Shown here in pieces: positions 1 through 7,643 of a stretch of 64,000 nucleotides of DNA. Position 1 is the stretch's first letter. Each line of letters opens with the position of its first letter. Under the pieces are notes generated by a model. That model did not search any database and was not told where the DNA came from. It was given only the letters and a program-made list of their open reading frames with translations. A program made the position numbers and the translations under genes. The DNA is from an uncultured Bacteroidota bacterium (GTDB lineage: Bacteria; Bacteroidota; Rhodothermia; Rhodothermales; Salinibacteraceae), in NCBI GenBank assembly GCA_913055845.1, contig CAJXKO010000004.1, positions 21,593 to 85,592 of the forward strand. The letters are read 5' to 3'.

Positions 1-692
<692 letters not shown>

Positions 693-772
693 AAGGTGTA
701 GACGGTGCGTCCACGGAAAAGAAAATGAAAATACAGCGCTTCGCTCGTCGTGCAGGCCCCGGACGACCGTAA

Positions 773-1306
773 TCACGAGGATGCCGAGTCGGTTGGCCGA
801 TCCGACTCGTCGCTGTCGCCTTTGCCTGAGCGGTCGTTCTCCACCGCGGCCGAGGCGGGACGGGACCGGGAGGCCTGTTCCTTCGCCGCCGTCGCGCGGT
901 CACCCCGCAAGGACTCAAAGAGATTTGAGGGCGGCACGAGCGCCGGCTGTGTGGCCTGAAGCGTTACGACCACCAGAATGAGTGCCACGGTCACCGCGAG
1001 AAACCCCCAGAACGGGTGCCCTAGGAGCCATCCCACGCCCAGCGCGATCGTCGTGAGGGTAAAAAGCGCAGCAAAGAACCCAAACACCGCCAACGTAACA
1101 CCGAGCGCGACCTCGTTTTTGGCCTCGTCGATCCGCTCTTCCACCTCGAGGATCGCGAGGTCAATGCGGAGATCAATCCACTCCCGGAGATCAGTCACGA
1201 GGCCCTGCGTATGGGCCGCAATGCGCTCCAGCTTCCCCCCCTCCGGCACATCGTCGAGGGAGTGCTCACCGTTCGGGACCGACGATCGATCGTCGAGAGA
1301 CTCCAT
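773..1306 (-). CDS. YqjE/DUF1469-type (phage holin 3_6 superfamily) membrane protein
   Basis: 177 residues with ATG at 1306; the longer track start at 1459 reads through a non-coding-looking leader. The segment ERIAAHTQGLVTDLREWIDLRIDLAILEVEERIDEAKNEV is the amphipathic N-terminal helix of the DUF1469 family. It is followed by a tight pair of membrane helices (about 66-95 and 98-116) and a charged C-terminal tail rich in Ser, Asp and Arg. Family members are small inner-membrane proteins of unknown role, named for weak similarity to phage holins; nothing here suggests a phage. The gene lies 80 bp upstream of the YqjD-like gene on the same strand and probably forms an operon with it and adk. 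Confidence 0.75.
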   Translation of the reverse strand: MESLDDRSSVPNGEHSLDDVPEGGKLERIAAHTQGLVTDLREWIDLRIDLAILEVEERIDEAKNEVALGVTLAVFGFFAALFTLTTIALGVGWLLGHPFWGFLAVTVALILVVVTLQATQPALVPPSNLFESLRGDRATAAKEQASRSRPASAAVENDRSGKGDSDESDRPTDSASS

Positions 1307-1439
1307 GACCGTGTGGGGCGGATGGGGAAAAACCAGTGTACGCAAAATACCACTTAGGGCAGAAGACGCAAGTGAATTCACCGTACAACCCCGCCGCTCG
1401 TTCCGGGCCCGAACTCGCTCCGGGCGCCTGCGTTCTTGA

Positions 1440-1461
1440 GCGTGACGATTTACTGTCACGC
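1440..1461. promoter_or_regulatory. Perfect 7-bp inverted repeat between divergent genes
   Basis: GCGTGAC-N8-GTCACGC lies between the divergent DUF1469 gene (start 1306) and the Nfu-like gene (start 1503). No T-run follows on either strand, so it looks more like a protein-binding site than a terminator. Which regulator would bind it is unknown. Confidence 0.35.
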
Positions 1462-1502
1462 CCCCACCGCAATGGCCTTCTGCGCGATCTCTTTAGCCTC
1501 CC

Positions 1503-1778
1503 ATGACAACGCCCCGAGCGGAGACCACTCCCAATCCCAATAGCCTCAAGTTTACGAGCGACGACGGGACGTTCCTCGACGGTGGAATGGTGGCCTATTC
1601 CTCCGCCGAGGAGGCCCAGGACGACCCGCTCGCGCGGGCACTGTTCGCCGTGGAGGGGGTGGACGACGTGTTCATTACTCCCCAGTTCGTGACGGTTTCG
1701 AAGGCACCAGACATCGACTGGACCGCGGTGAAACCAGACGTCGAGTCGATCTTGTCCGAGCACTTGGCCGACCGGTAG
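1503..1778 (+). CDS. Nfu/NifU N-terminal-domain protein (stand-alone)
   Basis: 91-residue protein that is essentially one Nfu_N domain. TPNPNSLKF near the N-terminus, SAEEAQDDPLARALFAVEGVDDVFITPQFVTVSK in the middle, and a C-terminal helix match the N-terminal domain of Nfu-type Fe-S scaffold proteins. The C-terminal CxxC cluster-binding domain is absent, so it is not a full scaffold; stand-alone copies are common in Bacteroidota and are presumed accessory to Fe-S assembly. ATG at 1503 is preceded by TTAGCCTCCC, with no purine-rich ribosome-binding site. It converges with the acyl-CoA reductase-like gene only 3 bp downstream. Confidence 0.85.
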   Translation: MTTPRAETTPNPNSLKFTSDDGTFLDGGMVAYSSAEEAQDDPLARALFAVEGVDDVFITPQFVTVSKAPDIDWTAVKPDVESILSEHLADR

Positions 1779-1781
1779 CGC

Positions 1782-2846
1782 TCACGCCACCGCCAGAGAC
1801 TCCACGAACTTCGCCAGGGCCGTCCCTGACGCATCGTTGAGGGGAGGGAAATGAAGGTCTCCCGGACTGCGTAGGGGCCAGGATGCCGGCAACTGATCGT
1901 GCAGCGGTTCCCGGGCGACCACCGCATACAGGGCGTCCGAGTGAGTCTCAATCCACGCGCCCACCGTCCCAAGGTCATCGTATTCCGACCATCGGATGTG
2001 CCCGTCGGGCCCTGGAATATCGGGCGCGCCCCGGCTCACCAGAAACTCAAGCCCGTCCGCGAAGGCGTGCGGCTCGTCCTGTGCTTCCAGGAACGCCTTC
2101 TGCATCTGGAGCGCACCCGGTGTATCTTCGTGGGCCGGGAATACCCCGCGAAAGCGAGCCATCGATTCCAGATAGGCATCCGGCGACAGATCGGTGGGGG
2201 ACCAGAGCAATGCCAGTCGTCGATGCCCACCGCCTTCGTACAGCAGAATGTCTTCCGCGATGCCCCCGCGGGCATCGTCACTTTCGTGACCGTCAAGCAC
2301 GGCGATGGCAAGTTGAGGCGACTGCAGGAGGCAACGTGTCCCCGAGAGGCCGTGAGCCTCGCACCGCTCCCGAACCGCCGTTGCTGCGTCACGCGCAGGC
2401 TGAGCGATGAGCCCACCAGCCTGCTGCAGGAGAACGTCGGGATCGGCCACAAACTCGGCCGAAATGTCGTCGTGACGTTCGCATAGGGCCTCCGCAAAAG
2501 CCGGAAGCAGAGCGGGGGAAGCATCCGGCACATGACCGAGATAGGCATGCCCGCTCGCCCACACCGCCACGGCTGCCCGGAGGCCAGAGAGCGGCTCGCT
2601 CGCCCCGTGCCACACCCCCACCATGCCGGCAGGATCGGCCGCTGCGTCACCGAGCCACTCGGAGAGCGCCTCGGGGGTCAGGCGTTGCATCCACCGGTTG
2701 AGAGCATAGTCGAGTGCCTCTTCGGTCCACCGGTTTGGGGCATCAAGCGTCTCGGATACCGCTTCCTCCCGGGGCGGATGATCCGGTTCTCGCCAGTCTG
2801 CAGCAACGGCGCCGAGGGCTTCAATGCGGGGATTGGTTGATGTCAC
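1782..2846 (-). CDS. Acyl-CoA reductase-like protein (LuxC family)
   Basis: 354 residues, about the length of the short LuxC-family acyl-CoA reductases of Bacteroidota rather than the roughly 480 residues of Vibrio LuxC. Recognised from the order of conserved blocks: APNRWTEEALDYALNRWMQRLTPEALSEWLG, then VGVWHGASEPLSGLRAAVAVWASGH, which aligns with the family block VGVVMAGNIPLVGFHDFLCVLLSGH, then a central Cys in TRCLLQSPQLAIAVLDG that could be the acyl-accepting residue. The expected reaction is NADPH-dependent reduction of acyl-CoA to aldehyde; the sequence is divergent, so activity is uncertain. It starts with GTG at 2846 (complement of CAC); no later ATG preserves the N-terminal block. 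In many Bacteroidota the gene sits beside a 4Fe-4S ferredoxin, which is absent here. Confidence 0.55.
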   Translation of the reverse strand: MTSTNPRIEALGAVAADWREPDHPPREEAVSETLDAPNRWTEEALDYALNRWMQRLTPEALSEWLGDAAADPAGMVGVWHGASEPLSGLRAAVAVWASGHAYLGHVPDASPALLPAFAEALCERHDDISAEFVADPDVLLQQAGGLIAQPARDAATAVRERCEAHGLSGTRCLLQSPQLAIAVLDGHESDDARGGIAEDILLYEGGGHRRLALLWSPTDLSPDAYLESMARFRGVFPAHEDTPGALQMQKAFLEAQDEPHAFADGLEFLVSRGAPDIPGPDGHIRWSEYDDLGTVGAWIETHSDALYAVVAREPLHDQLPASWPLRSPGDLHFPPLNDASGTALAKFVESLAVA

Positions 2847-3115
2847 GTTTTTCCTGCAATAACAGAATCATATCGTGTGCCTCCGAGGCGTCAGTCCCGC
2901 GGGGACTCCTCGTCAGAACCGCTCCCTGAAGCGAACACCGCGGCGCGATGTTCCTCGCGTCGCCCCGGGTTCCTCTTCGACTCCATGTTCCCGTACTTCC
3001 GCTGCCGCCCGCAATTTTGGGGCTCGATCCTCCCCGCTCCGTCCGAATCACCATCGTGCCCCTCGCGTACGACCCCGCGGATTGTCTCTTCCCTCCCCAC
3101 GAGACCTGACTGCTC

Positions 3116-4357
3116 ATGCGCCAGTTCGATGTCCCGACCTTCTACGAGAGTCCCATTATCTCGACAGTCAAGGACGCGCGGCAAGTCGCCGATCCGCGCA
3201 AGAAGGATCTCTCTCCGTCGGTGATCGATTTTGGGCCGGTCCGTTTCAAGATCGCGCGCCACTTTGGGTTCTGCTTCGGCGTGGAGCAAGCTATCGAGAT
3301 CGCGTACAAGGCCCTCGACGAGAACCCGGACAAACGGATTTTCCTGCTGTCGGAGATGATCCACAACCCGCACGTGAACGAGGACCTGCGGGAGCGGGGC
3401 ATCCAATTTCTGCGCACCACGCGGGGGGAGCAGCTGATCCCGTTCGACGAATTGAGACCCGACGACGTGGTCATTATTCCCGCCTTTGGGACCACGTTGG
3501 AGGTGGAGCAGGAACTGGAGAAGCGTGGCGTGGACACCGAGACGTACGATACGACCTGTCCGTTCGTGGAAAAAGTGTGGCGCAAGAGCTCCCAGATCGG
3601 GGACGACGACTACTCGATCGTGGTGCACGGCAAGCGCTACCACGAGGAAACCCGTGCCACCTTCTCCCACGCGAAGGAAGAAGGCCCGGTGGTCGTCGTG
3701 CGCGATATGGAGGAGGCCGAGCAACTGGCGGCCGTCATTCGGGGTAAGAAGGACGCCGACTTTTTTTACGACTACTTCGAGGACAAGTACTCGGAGGACT
3801 TCGACCCGGAAACAGACCTTCGTCGACTCGGCGTGGTGAACCAGACGACGATGCTCGCGGAGGAGACCGCCGCCATCGCCGACCTGATGCGCGAGGCGCT
3901 TGTGGACCGCTACGGCGAGGCGGACGTCCAGGAGCACTTTGCGGACACCAGCGATACGCTCTGCTACGCGACGAATGAAAACCAGAACGCCACACACGCC
4001 CTGATCGAAGACGGGGCCGATCTTGGTATTATCGTGGGCGGCTACAACTCCTCCAACACGAGCCATCTGGTGGAGCTCTGTGAGGAGCACATGCCCACCT
4101 ACTTTATCCGCGATGCCCAACAGTTCGACGCACCGGCGGAGATCCGCCACTTCGACATCCACGACCAGGAGGAAGTAACGACCGAGCACTGGTTCCCGGC
4201 CGAGGACACACCGGTGGACGTGCTTCTCACCTCCGGCGCCTCTTGCCCCGACGCCCTGCTCGACGAGGTGGTCCGCTCCATCCTGAGCTGGTACCCTGAC
4301 GCCCGTCCGGTGGAGGAGGCCATTGCTCCTTTCCAGGAGGCGTTGGACGAAGAATAG
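3116..4357 (+). CDS. ispH: 4-hydroxy-3-methylbut-2-enyl diphosphate reductase (IspH/LytB), long form
   Basis: Final enzyme of the MEP isoprenoid pathway: reduces HMBPP to IPP and DMAPP using a 4Fe-4S cluster. All three cluster cysteines are visible: FGFCFGVEQAIE (about residue 53), TTCPFVEKVW (about 147) and GASCPDALLDEV (about 376). HKG/HGKRYHEET-type and TNENQNATHAL substrate-binding blocks, plus SSNTSHLVELC, are also present. At 413 residues it is the long form seen in cyanobacteria, plants and Salinibacter-like bacteria, compared with about 315 in E. coli; the extra length includes an N-terminal segment and an insertion around DFFYDYFEDKYSEDFDPETD. ATG at 3116 gives the natural N-terminus. 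The leader is pyrimidine-rich, without a Shine-Dalgarno sequence. Confidence 0.95.
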   Translation: MRQFDVPTFYESPIISTVKDARQVADPRKKDLSPSVIDFGPVRFKIARHFGFCFGVEQAIEIAYKALDENPDKRIFLLSEMIHNPHVNEDLRERGIQFLRTTRGEQLIPFDELRPDDVVIIPAFGTTLEVEQELEKRGVDTETYDTTCPFVEKVWRKSSQIGDDDYSIVVHGKRYHEETRATFSHAKEEGPVVVVRDMEEAEQLAAVIRGKKDADFFYDYFEDKYSEDFDPETDLRRLGVVNQTTMLAEETAAIADLMREALVDRYGEADVQEHFADTSDTLCYATNENQNATHALIEDGADLGIIVGGYNSSNTSHLVELCEEHMPTYFIRDAQQFDAPAEIRHFDIHDQEEVTTEHWFPAEDTPVDVLLTSGASCPDALLDEVVRSILSWYPDARPVEEAIAPFQEALDEE

Positions 4358-4416
4358 CCCTCCCCCCGGTCCCGATCGTCGCTCCGTCCCCACTCGCCCT
4401 TCCCGTTCCCTCAACG

Positions 4417-5163
4417 ATGTCCTGGTACGAAGACTGGTTCTGGAGCGACGCCTACACGGAGGTGTACGATCACCGGGACGAGGCGGAGGCCGAGCAACTG
4501 GTCGATCTCATTGAGCAGGAAATTGCTCCCCCGTCGGGCGCCCACATCCTCGACCTCGCGTGTGGTCGGGGACGGCACGCCCGCACCCTGGCCCGACGCG
4601 GCTACCGCGTCACGGGCATCGACCTCTCTGAGCGGGCGATCGACGAGGCCCGACGGCAGGCGGCCGCCGAGGGGCTCAGTGACACGACGTCGTTTCGGGT
4701 GGGCGACATGCGCGAACCGGTGTGCGAAACCTGTGCAGACGGGGTTGTCAACCTGTTTACGTCGTTCGGCTACTTCGAGGACGACAGCAACGACGAGCGT
4801 GTCCTCGCCGCGGTGGTCGCCGCCCTGCGCCCGGGGGGATGGTTTTTCCACGACTTCCTCAACGCCCCAGTCGTCGTGGAGTCGCTCGCCCCGTCCGAGG
4901 AAGAGGCCGCCGACGGCACCCAGATCCGCCAGGAGCGCTGGGTGGAGAACGGTCGCGTGAACAAAAAAATCACCGTTCGCCGCGACGACCATACGGAGAC
5001 GTTTCAGGAAAGCGTGCGGCTCTACACACTCGACGACCTGAAGACCATGTATGCCTCGGCTGGGCTCGAGCCGGTGGCGCTGTTCGGGGACTACGACGGC
5101 AGCGCGTACGAGCCCCACGAGAGCCCTCGCCTGCTCATCCACGCCCGCGTGCCCGACGAATAG
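4417..5163 (+). CDS. Class I SAM-dependent methyltransferase
   Basis: 248 residues. The Rossmann methyltransferase signature is clear: motif I ILDLACGRGRHARTLA (about residues 44-59), VTGIDLSERAIDEAR as the acidic ribose-binding strand (about 67-80), FRVGDM, then VVNLFTSFGYFEDDSNDERVL (motif IV region) and LRPGGWFFHDFLN (motif VI). This resembles the Methyltransf_25/11 small-molecule group; the substrate cannot be told from sequence. It lies 59 bp downstream of ispH on the same strand, so it may be co-transcribed, but no functional link to isoprenoids is evident. Confidence 0.85.
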   Translation: MSWYEDWFWSDAYTEVYDHRDEAEAEQLVDLIEQEIAPPSGAHILDLACGRGRHARTLARRGYRVTGIDLSERAIDEARRQAAAEGLSDTTSFRVGDMREPVCETCADGVVNLFTSFGYFEDDSNDERVLAAVVAALRPGGWFFHDFLNAPVVVESLAPSEEEAADGTQIRQERWVENGRVNKKITVRRDDHTETFQESVRLYTLDDLKTMYASAGLEPVALFGDYDGSAYEPHESPRLLIHARVPDE

Positions 5164-5215
5164 GACGCAACTCGCCTGCCTGAGATGTGACTGCCGCGTT
5201 ACCGACGGCGTCGGG

Positions 5216-5245
5216 TTGGCAAAAGCCCTCCCTTGCCCCTATTAT
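5216..5245 (+). promoter_or_regulatory. Candidate sigma70-like promoter for the M20 dipeptidase
   Basis: TTGGCA, an 18-bp spacer, then TATTAT, lying about 65 bp upstream of the ATG at 5310. The match is good for such GC-rich DNA, and the same 18-bp spacing recurs in the glgB candidate promoter. No experimental support. Confidence 0.4.
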
Positions 5246-5309
5246 CAAGCCGTTCCGCTGGGCAGCTCGGTTCGGCTTCGCTTTCCTTTACGCCAATTTG
5301 CTTATTCGC

Positions 5310-6683
5310 ATGGACACTGCTCTCTCCTACGCCGAGAACAACGCGGATCGGTTTGTCGGCGAGCTCAAGGAGTTGCTCCGCATCCCGTCCGTCAGCACCG
5401 ACTCCGCCTACGCCAACGAGGTGCAGCGGGCCGCCGAGTGGCTGGCCGACCACTTCGATGCGATTGGAATGGCCGAGACCGACATCATCGAAACGGACGG
5501 CCACCCCATTGTCTATGCCGAACACATGACAGACCCGGCCAAGCCGACTGTGGTGGTGTACGGCCACTACGACGTGCAGCCGCCCGATCCGCTGGAGGAA
5601 TGGGACACCGACCCCTTCGAGCCGACACAGCGGGGGGAGCGTCTGTACGCTCGGGGCGCGTGTGACGACAAGGGCCAAATGTTCATGCAGGTCAAAGCCG
5701 CCGAGTCGTACCTGTCGGCCGAAGGCGACCTGCCGGTCAACCTCAAGTATGTGATTGAGGGCGAGGAGGAGACCGGCTCAATGTCCATCGAATCGTACGT
5801 GGAAGAGCACGGGGAGCGGCTCCACGGCGACGTCGTCCTCATTTCGGACACCGCCATGTTTTCCCCGGACACCCCCTCCATTACCTACGGCCTGCGCGGA
5901 CTGGCCTACGCCGAGATCACGCTCCGGGGCCCCAACCGTGACCTCCACTCCGGCAACTACGGCGGGGCTGTGGACAACCCGTGCAACGCCCTTAGCCGCG
6001 TCATCGCCGGACTTCACGATGAGGATCACCACATTGCCATTCCCGGCTTCTACGACGACGTGCGCGACCTGACGGAGGCCGAGCGCGAGACTTACGCCGC
6101 TCTGCCATTCGACGAGGACGCGTGGATGGATACAATCGGCATCGACGACGTACGAACGGAAACCGGTTACACCACGCTCGAATGCCTCACGGCCCGTCCC
6201 ACACTCGATGTAAACGGCATCTGGGGCGGCTACACGGGCGAGGGAGCCAAGACAGTGCTCCCCTCCAAGGCCCACGCCAAACTCTCCATGCGACTCGTGC
6301 CCGAACAGTCGGTGCCCGATATCTACGACAAGCTGGAGGCCCACCTCGAAACCGCCGTGCCCGACACCATGGAGTTCTCGATGCGACGATTGCACGGCGG
6401 CGATCCCGTGCTCGTCGACCCCTCGATCCCTCCTATGCAGGCAGCCAAGCATGCAATGGGCGAAGTGCGCGGCACCGAGCCCGTTTTCGTGCGCAACGGG
6501 GGCACAATTCCCGTCGTGGCCGACTTCCAGCAGCACCTAGGGCTCGATAGCGTGCTCATGGGCTTTGGCCTCGATTCCGACGCCATCCACTCGCCCAACG
6601 AATCGTTCGGCCTCGATCGGTTCCACCAAGGTATTCAGGGCATCATCCGCTTCCACGACCACTACGCGGCCATGGAGGCATAG
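5310..6683 (+). CDS. M20 family metallopeptidase (dipeptidase)
   Basis: 457-residue cytosolic zinc peptidase of the M20 family, dipeptidase type. Zinc and catalytic motifs are in order: VVVYGHYDVQPPDP (His ligand and catalytic Asp), GACDDKGQM (bridging Asp), EGEEETGS (catalytic Glu plus ligand), SDTAMF (Asp ligand) and a C-terminal IHSPNE (last His ligand). The dimerisation domain lies between, containing NRDLHSGNYGG, where the His contacts substrate in trans. The ATG at 5310 is chosen over the upstream start at 5187, because the upstream stretch contains the candidate promoter. Likely role: hydrolysis of dipeptides or acylated amino acids. Confidence 0.9.
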   Translation: MDTALSYAENNADRFVGELKELLRIPSVSTDSAYANEVQRAAEWLADHFDAIGMAETDIIETDGHPIVYAEHMTDPAKPTVVVYGHYDVQPPDPLEEWDTDPFEPTQRGERLYARGACDDKGQMFMQVKAAESYLSAEGDLPVNLKYVIEGEEETGSMSIESYVEEHGERLHGDVVLISDTAMFSPDTPSITYGLRGLAYAEITLRGPNRDLHSGNYGGAVDNPCNALSRVIAGLHDEDHHIAIPGFYDDVRDLTEAERETYAALPFDEDAWMDTIGIDDVRTETGYTTLECLTARPTLDVNGIWGGYTGEGAKTVLPSKAHAKLSMRLVPEQSVPDIYDKLEAHLETAVPDTMEFSMRRLHGGDPVLVDPSIPPMQAAKHAMGEVRGTEPVFVRNGGTIPVVADFQQHLGLDSVLMGFGLDSDAIHSPNESFGLDRFHQGIQGIIRFHDHYAAMEA

Positions 6684-6753
6684 CGCCGGCCATGGGAACC
6701 TGCCCGTCTCCTCACCGATAGAGGACGCCGGATTTTCGGACGATCGATCGTTT

Positions 6754-6837
6754 GCCCGCGTGGCGGAATTGGCAGACGCGACGGATTCAAAATCCGTTTC
6801 CCGTGAGGGAGTGAGGGTTCAAGTCCCTCCGCGGGCA
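6754..6837 (+). tRNA. tRNA-Leu, anticodon CAA
   Basis: Class II tRNA with acceptor stem GCCCGCG/CGCGGGC, D-arm TGGCGGAATTGGCAGACGC, anticodon stem-loop ACGGA-TTCAAAA-TCCGT (anticodon CAA, reads UUG), a long variable arm TCCCGTGAGGGA and T-arm GAGGGTTCAAGTCCCTC. Position 73 is A. The genomic sequence continues CCC, so the 3' CCA is not fully encoded and must be completed enzymatically. It is followed at once by an intrinsic terminator. Confidence 0.97.
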
Positions 6838-6856
6838 CCCCTTCACAGCACACAAT

Positions 6857-6896
6857 GCCCCTGATCGGCCCTCAACGCCGGATCAGGGGCTTTTTC
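6857..6896 (+). terminator. Rho-independent terminator after tRNA-Leu
   Basis: Perfect 10-bp stem GCCCCTGATC/GATCAGGGGC with a 14-nt loop, followed by TTTTT. It is 19 bp past the tRNA and is a textbook intrinsic terminator. Confidence 0.9.
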
Positions 6897-7019
6897 TTTG
6901 GGATTGTTCTCCTGTGACAACCGAACCAGTCTGACCGTGAACTGCCCCCATCGACCCGGCCTTGGATTCACCGGAGCCCTTTCGGCCCTGGAAATCCTCA
7001 GGACCGTAAGTCCCCGGCG

Positions 7020-7433
7020 TTACGCCTCCACCCGTCCGCTCGGGGAAGGAGAGTCGCCCGCGAGGACGGCGCCCAGTGTGGTCCGGGGATGGCCCACCTG
7101 AAGCCCCACCAACGCCCCCCCGATCGGTCCCACCGCAACACCCACCGCCACCGCCCCGGACATGTCCAGGAGCCCAATGGCCAGCGGCACGGCGGCCAGA
7201 AGACACACGCCGAGGGAGGCTAAGCGGCGCGAGACCGGAAGGGTGACGAGCCGATCGTGTCCGGCCCCCACCCCGATGGCTACCCCCGCTAGAAATAGCG
7301 GGACGACCAGAACGTGCAACAGCGGCCAAGCACTGAGCTTCTCTTGCCAGATCAAGGCCCCGACCTTAATCATCCCGGCCGAGGCCATCGTCCCAAGGAT
7401 GAGACCGGGGTAGTCCCGCAAATACGTTTTCAC
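7020..7433 (-). CDS. Small hypothetical membrane protein
   Basis: 137 residues with GTG start at 7433. It has about four hydrophobic segments: LILGTMASAGMIKVGALIW, WPLLHVLVVPLFLAGVAIGVGAG, LASLGVCLLAAVPLAIGLLDM and AVAVGVAVGPIGGALVGLQVG. I do not recognise a family. Codon use is like its neighbours and no overlapping ORF is more convincing, so I regard it as a real integral membrane protein of unknown function. It sits alone between the tRNA-Leu terminator and glgX. A later ATG at 7388 is an alternative start but would remove most of the first helix. Confidence 0.55.
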   Translation of the reverse strand: MKTYLRDYPGLILGTMASAGMIKVGALIWQEKLSAWPLLHVLVVPLFLAGVAIGVGAGHDRLVTLPVSRRLASLGVCLLAAVPLAIGLLDMSGAVAVGVAVGPIGGALVGLQVGHPRTTLGAVLAGDSPSPSGRVEA

Positions 7434-7643
7434 AGTAGCGGTCTGTTGGTGGCTCTTGGGGAAGGCGTAAGAATACCCTGCAGGGGTCTATCGGCCCTTC
7501 TTTTTCGGAGTTCCTAACGGTCTCGTCCTCTTCCCTGCGTACGGGCTCTTTTCTATGACTTTTTGCTCAGGTCCGCAGCGTTGGGGTGCAAACCGAGGTC
7601 CTTTAGAGCGACAAGGCGCTCCCGGCCCGCGGCTTGAAAGCCA

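Noticed and set aside
773-1306. Phage holin
   Set aside because: The family name is historical; there are no phage genes and the neighbour is a YqjD-like gene.
2893-2907. AGTCCC-GCG-GGGACT hairpin between the acyl-CoA reductase and ispH
   Set aside because: Short arms in GC-rich DNA, no T-run, and not close to either start; chance is likely.
2891-4414. 507-residue minus-strand ORF over ispH
   Set aside because: Antisense shadow of ispH; Val/Leu/His/Arg-rich composition without motifs.
6754-7433. tRNA-Leu as an integration site for a mobile element
   Set aside because: No integrase, no repeat of the tRNA 3' end seen downstream, and the terminator is intact.
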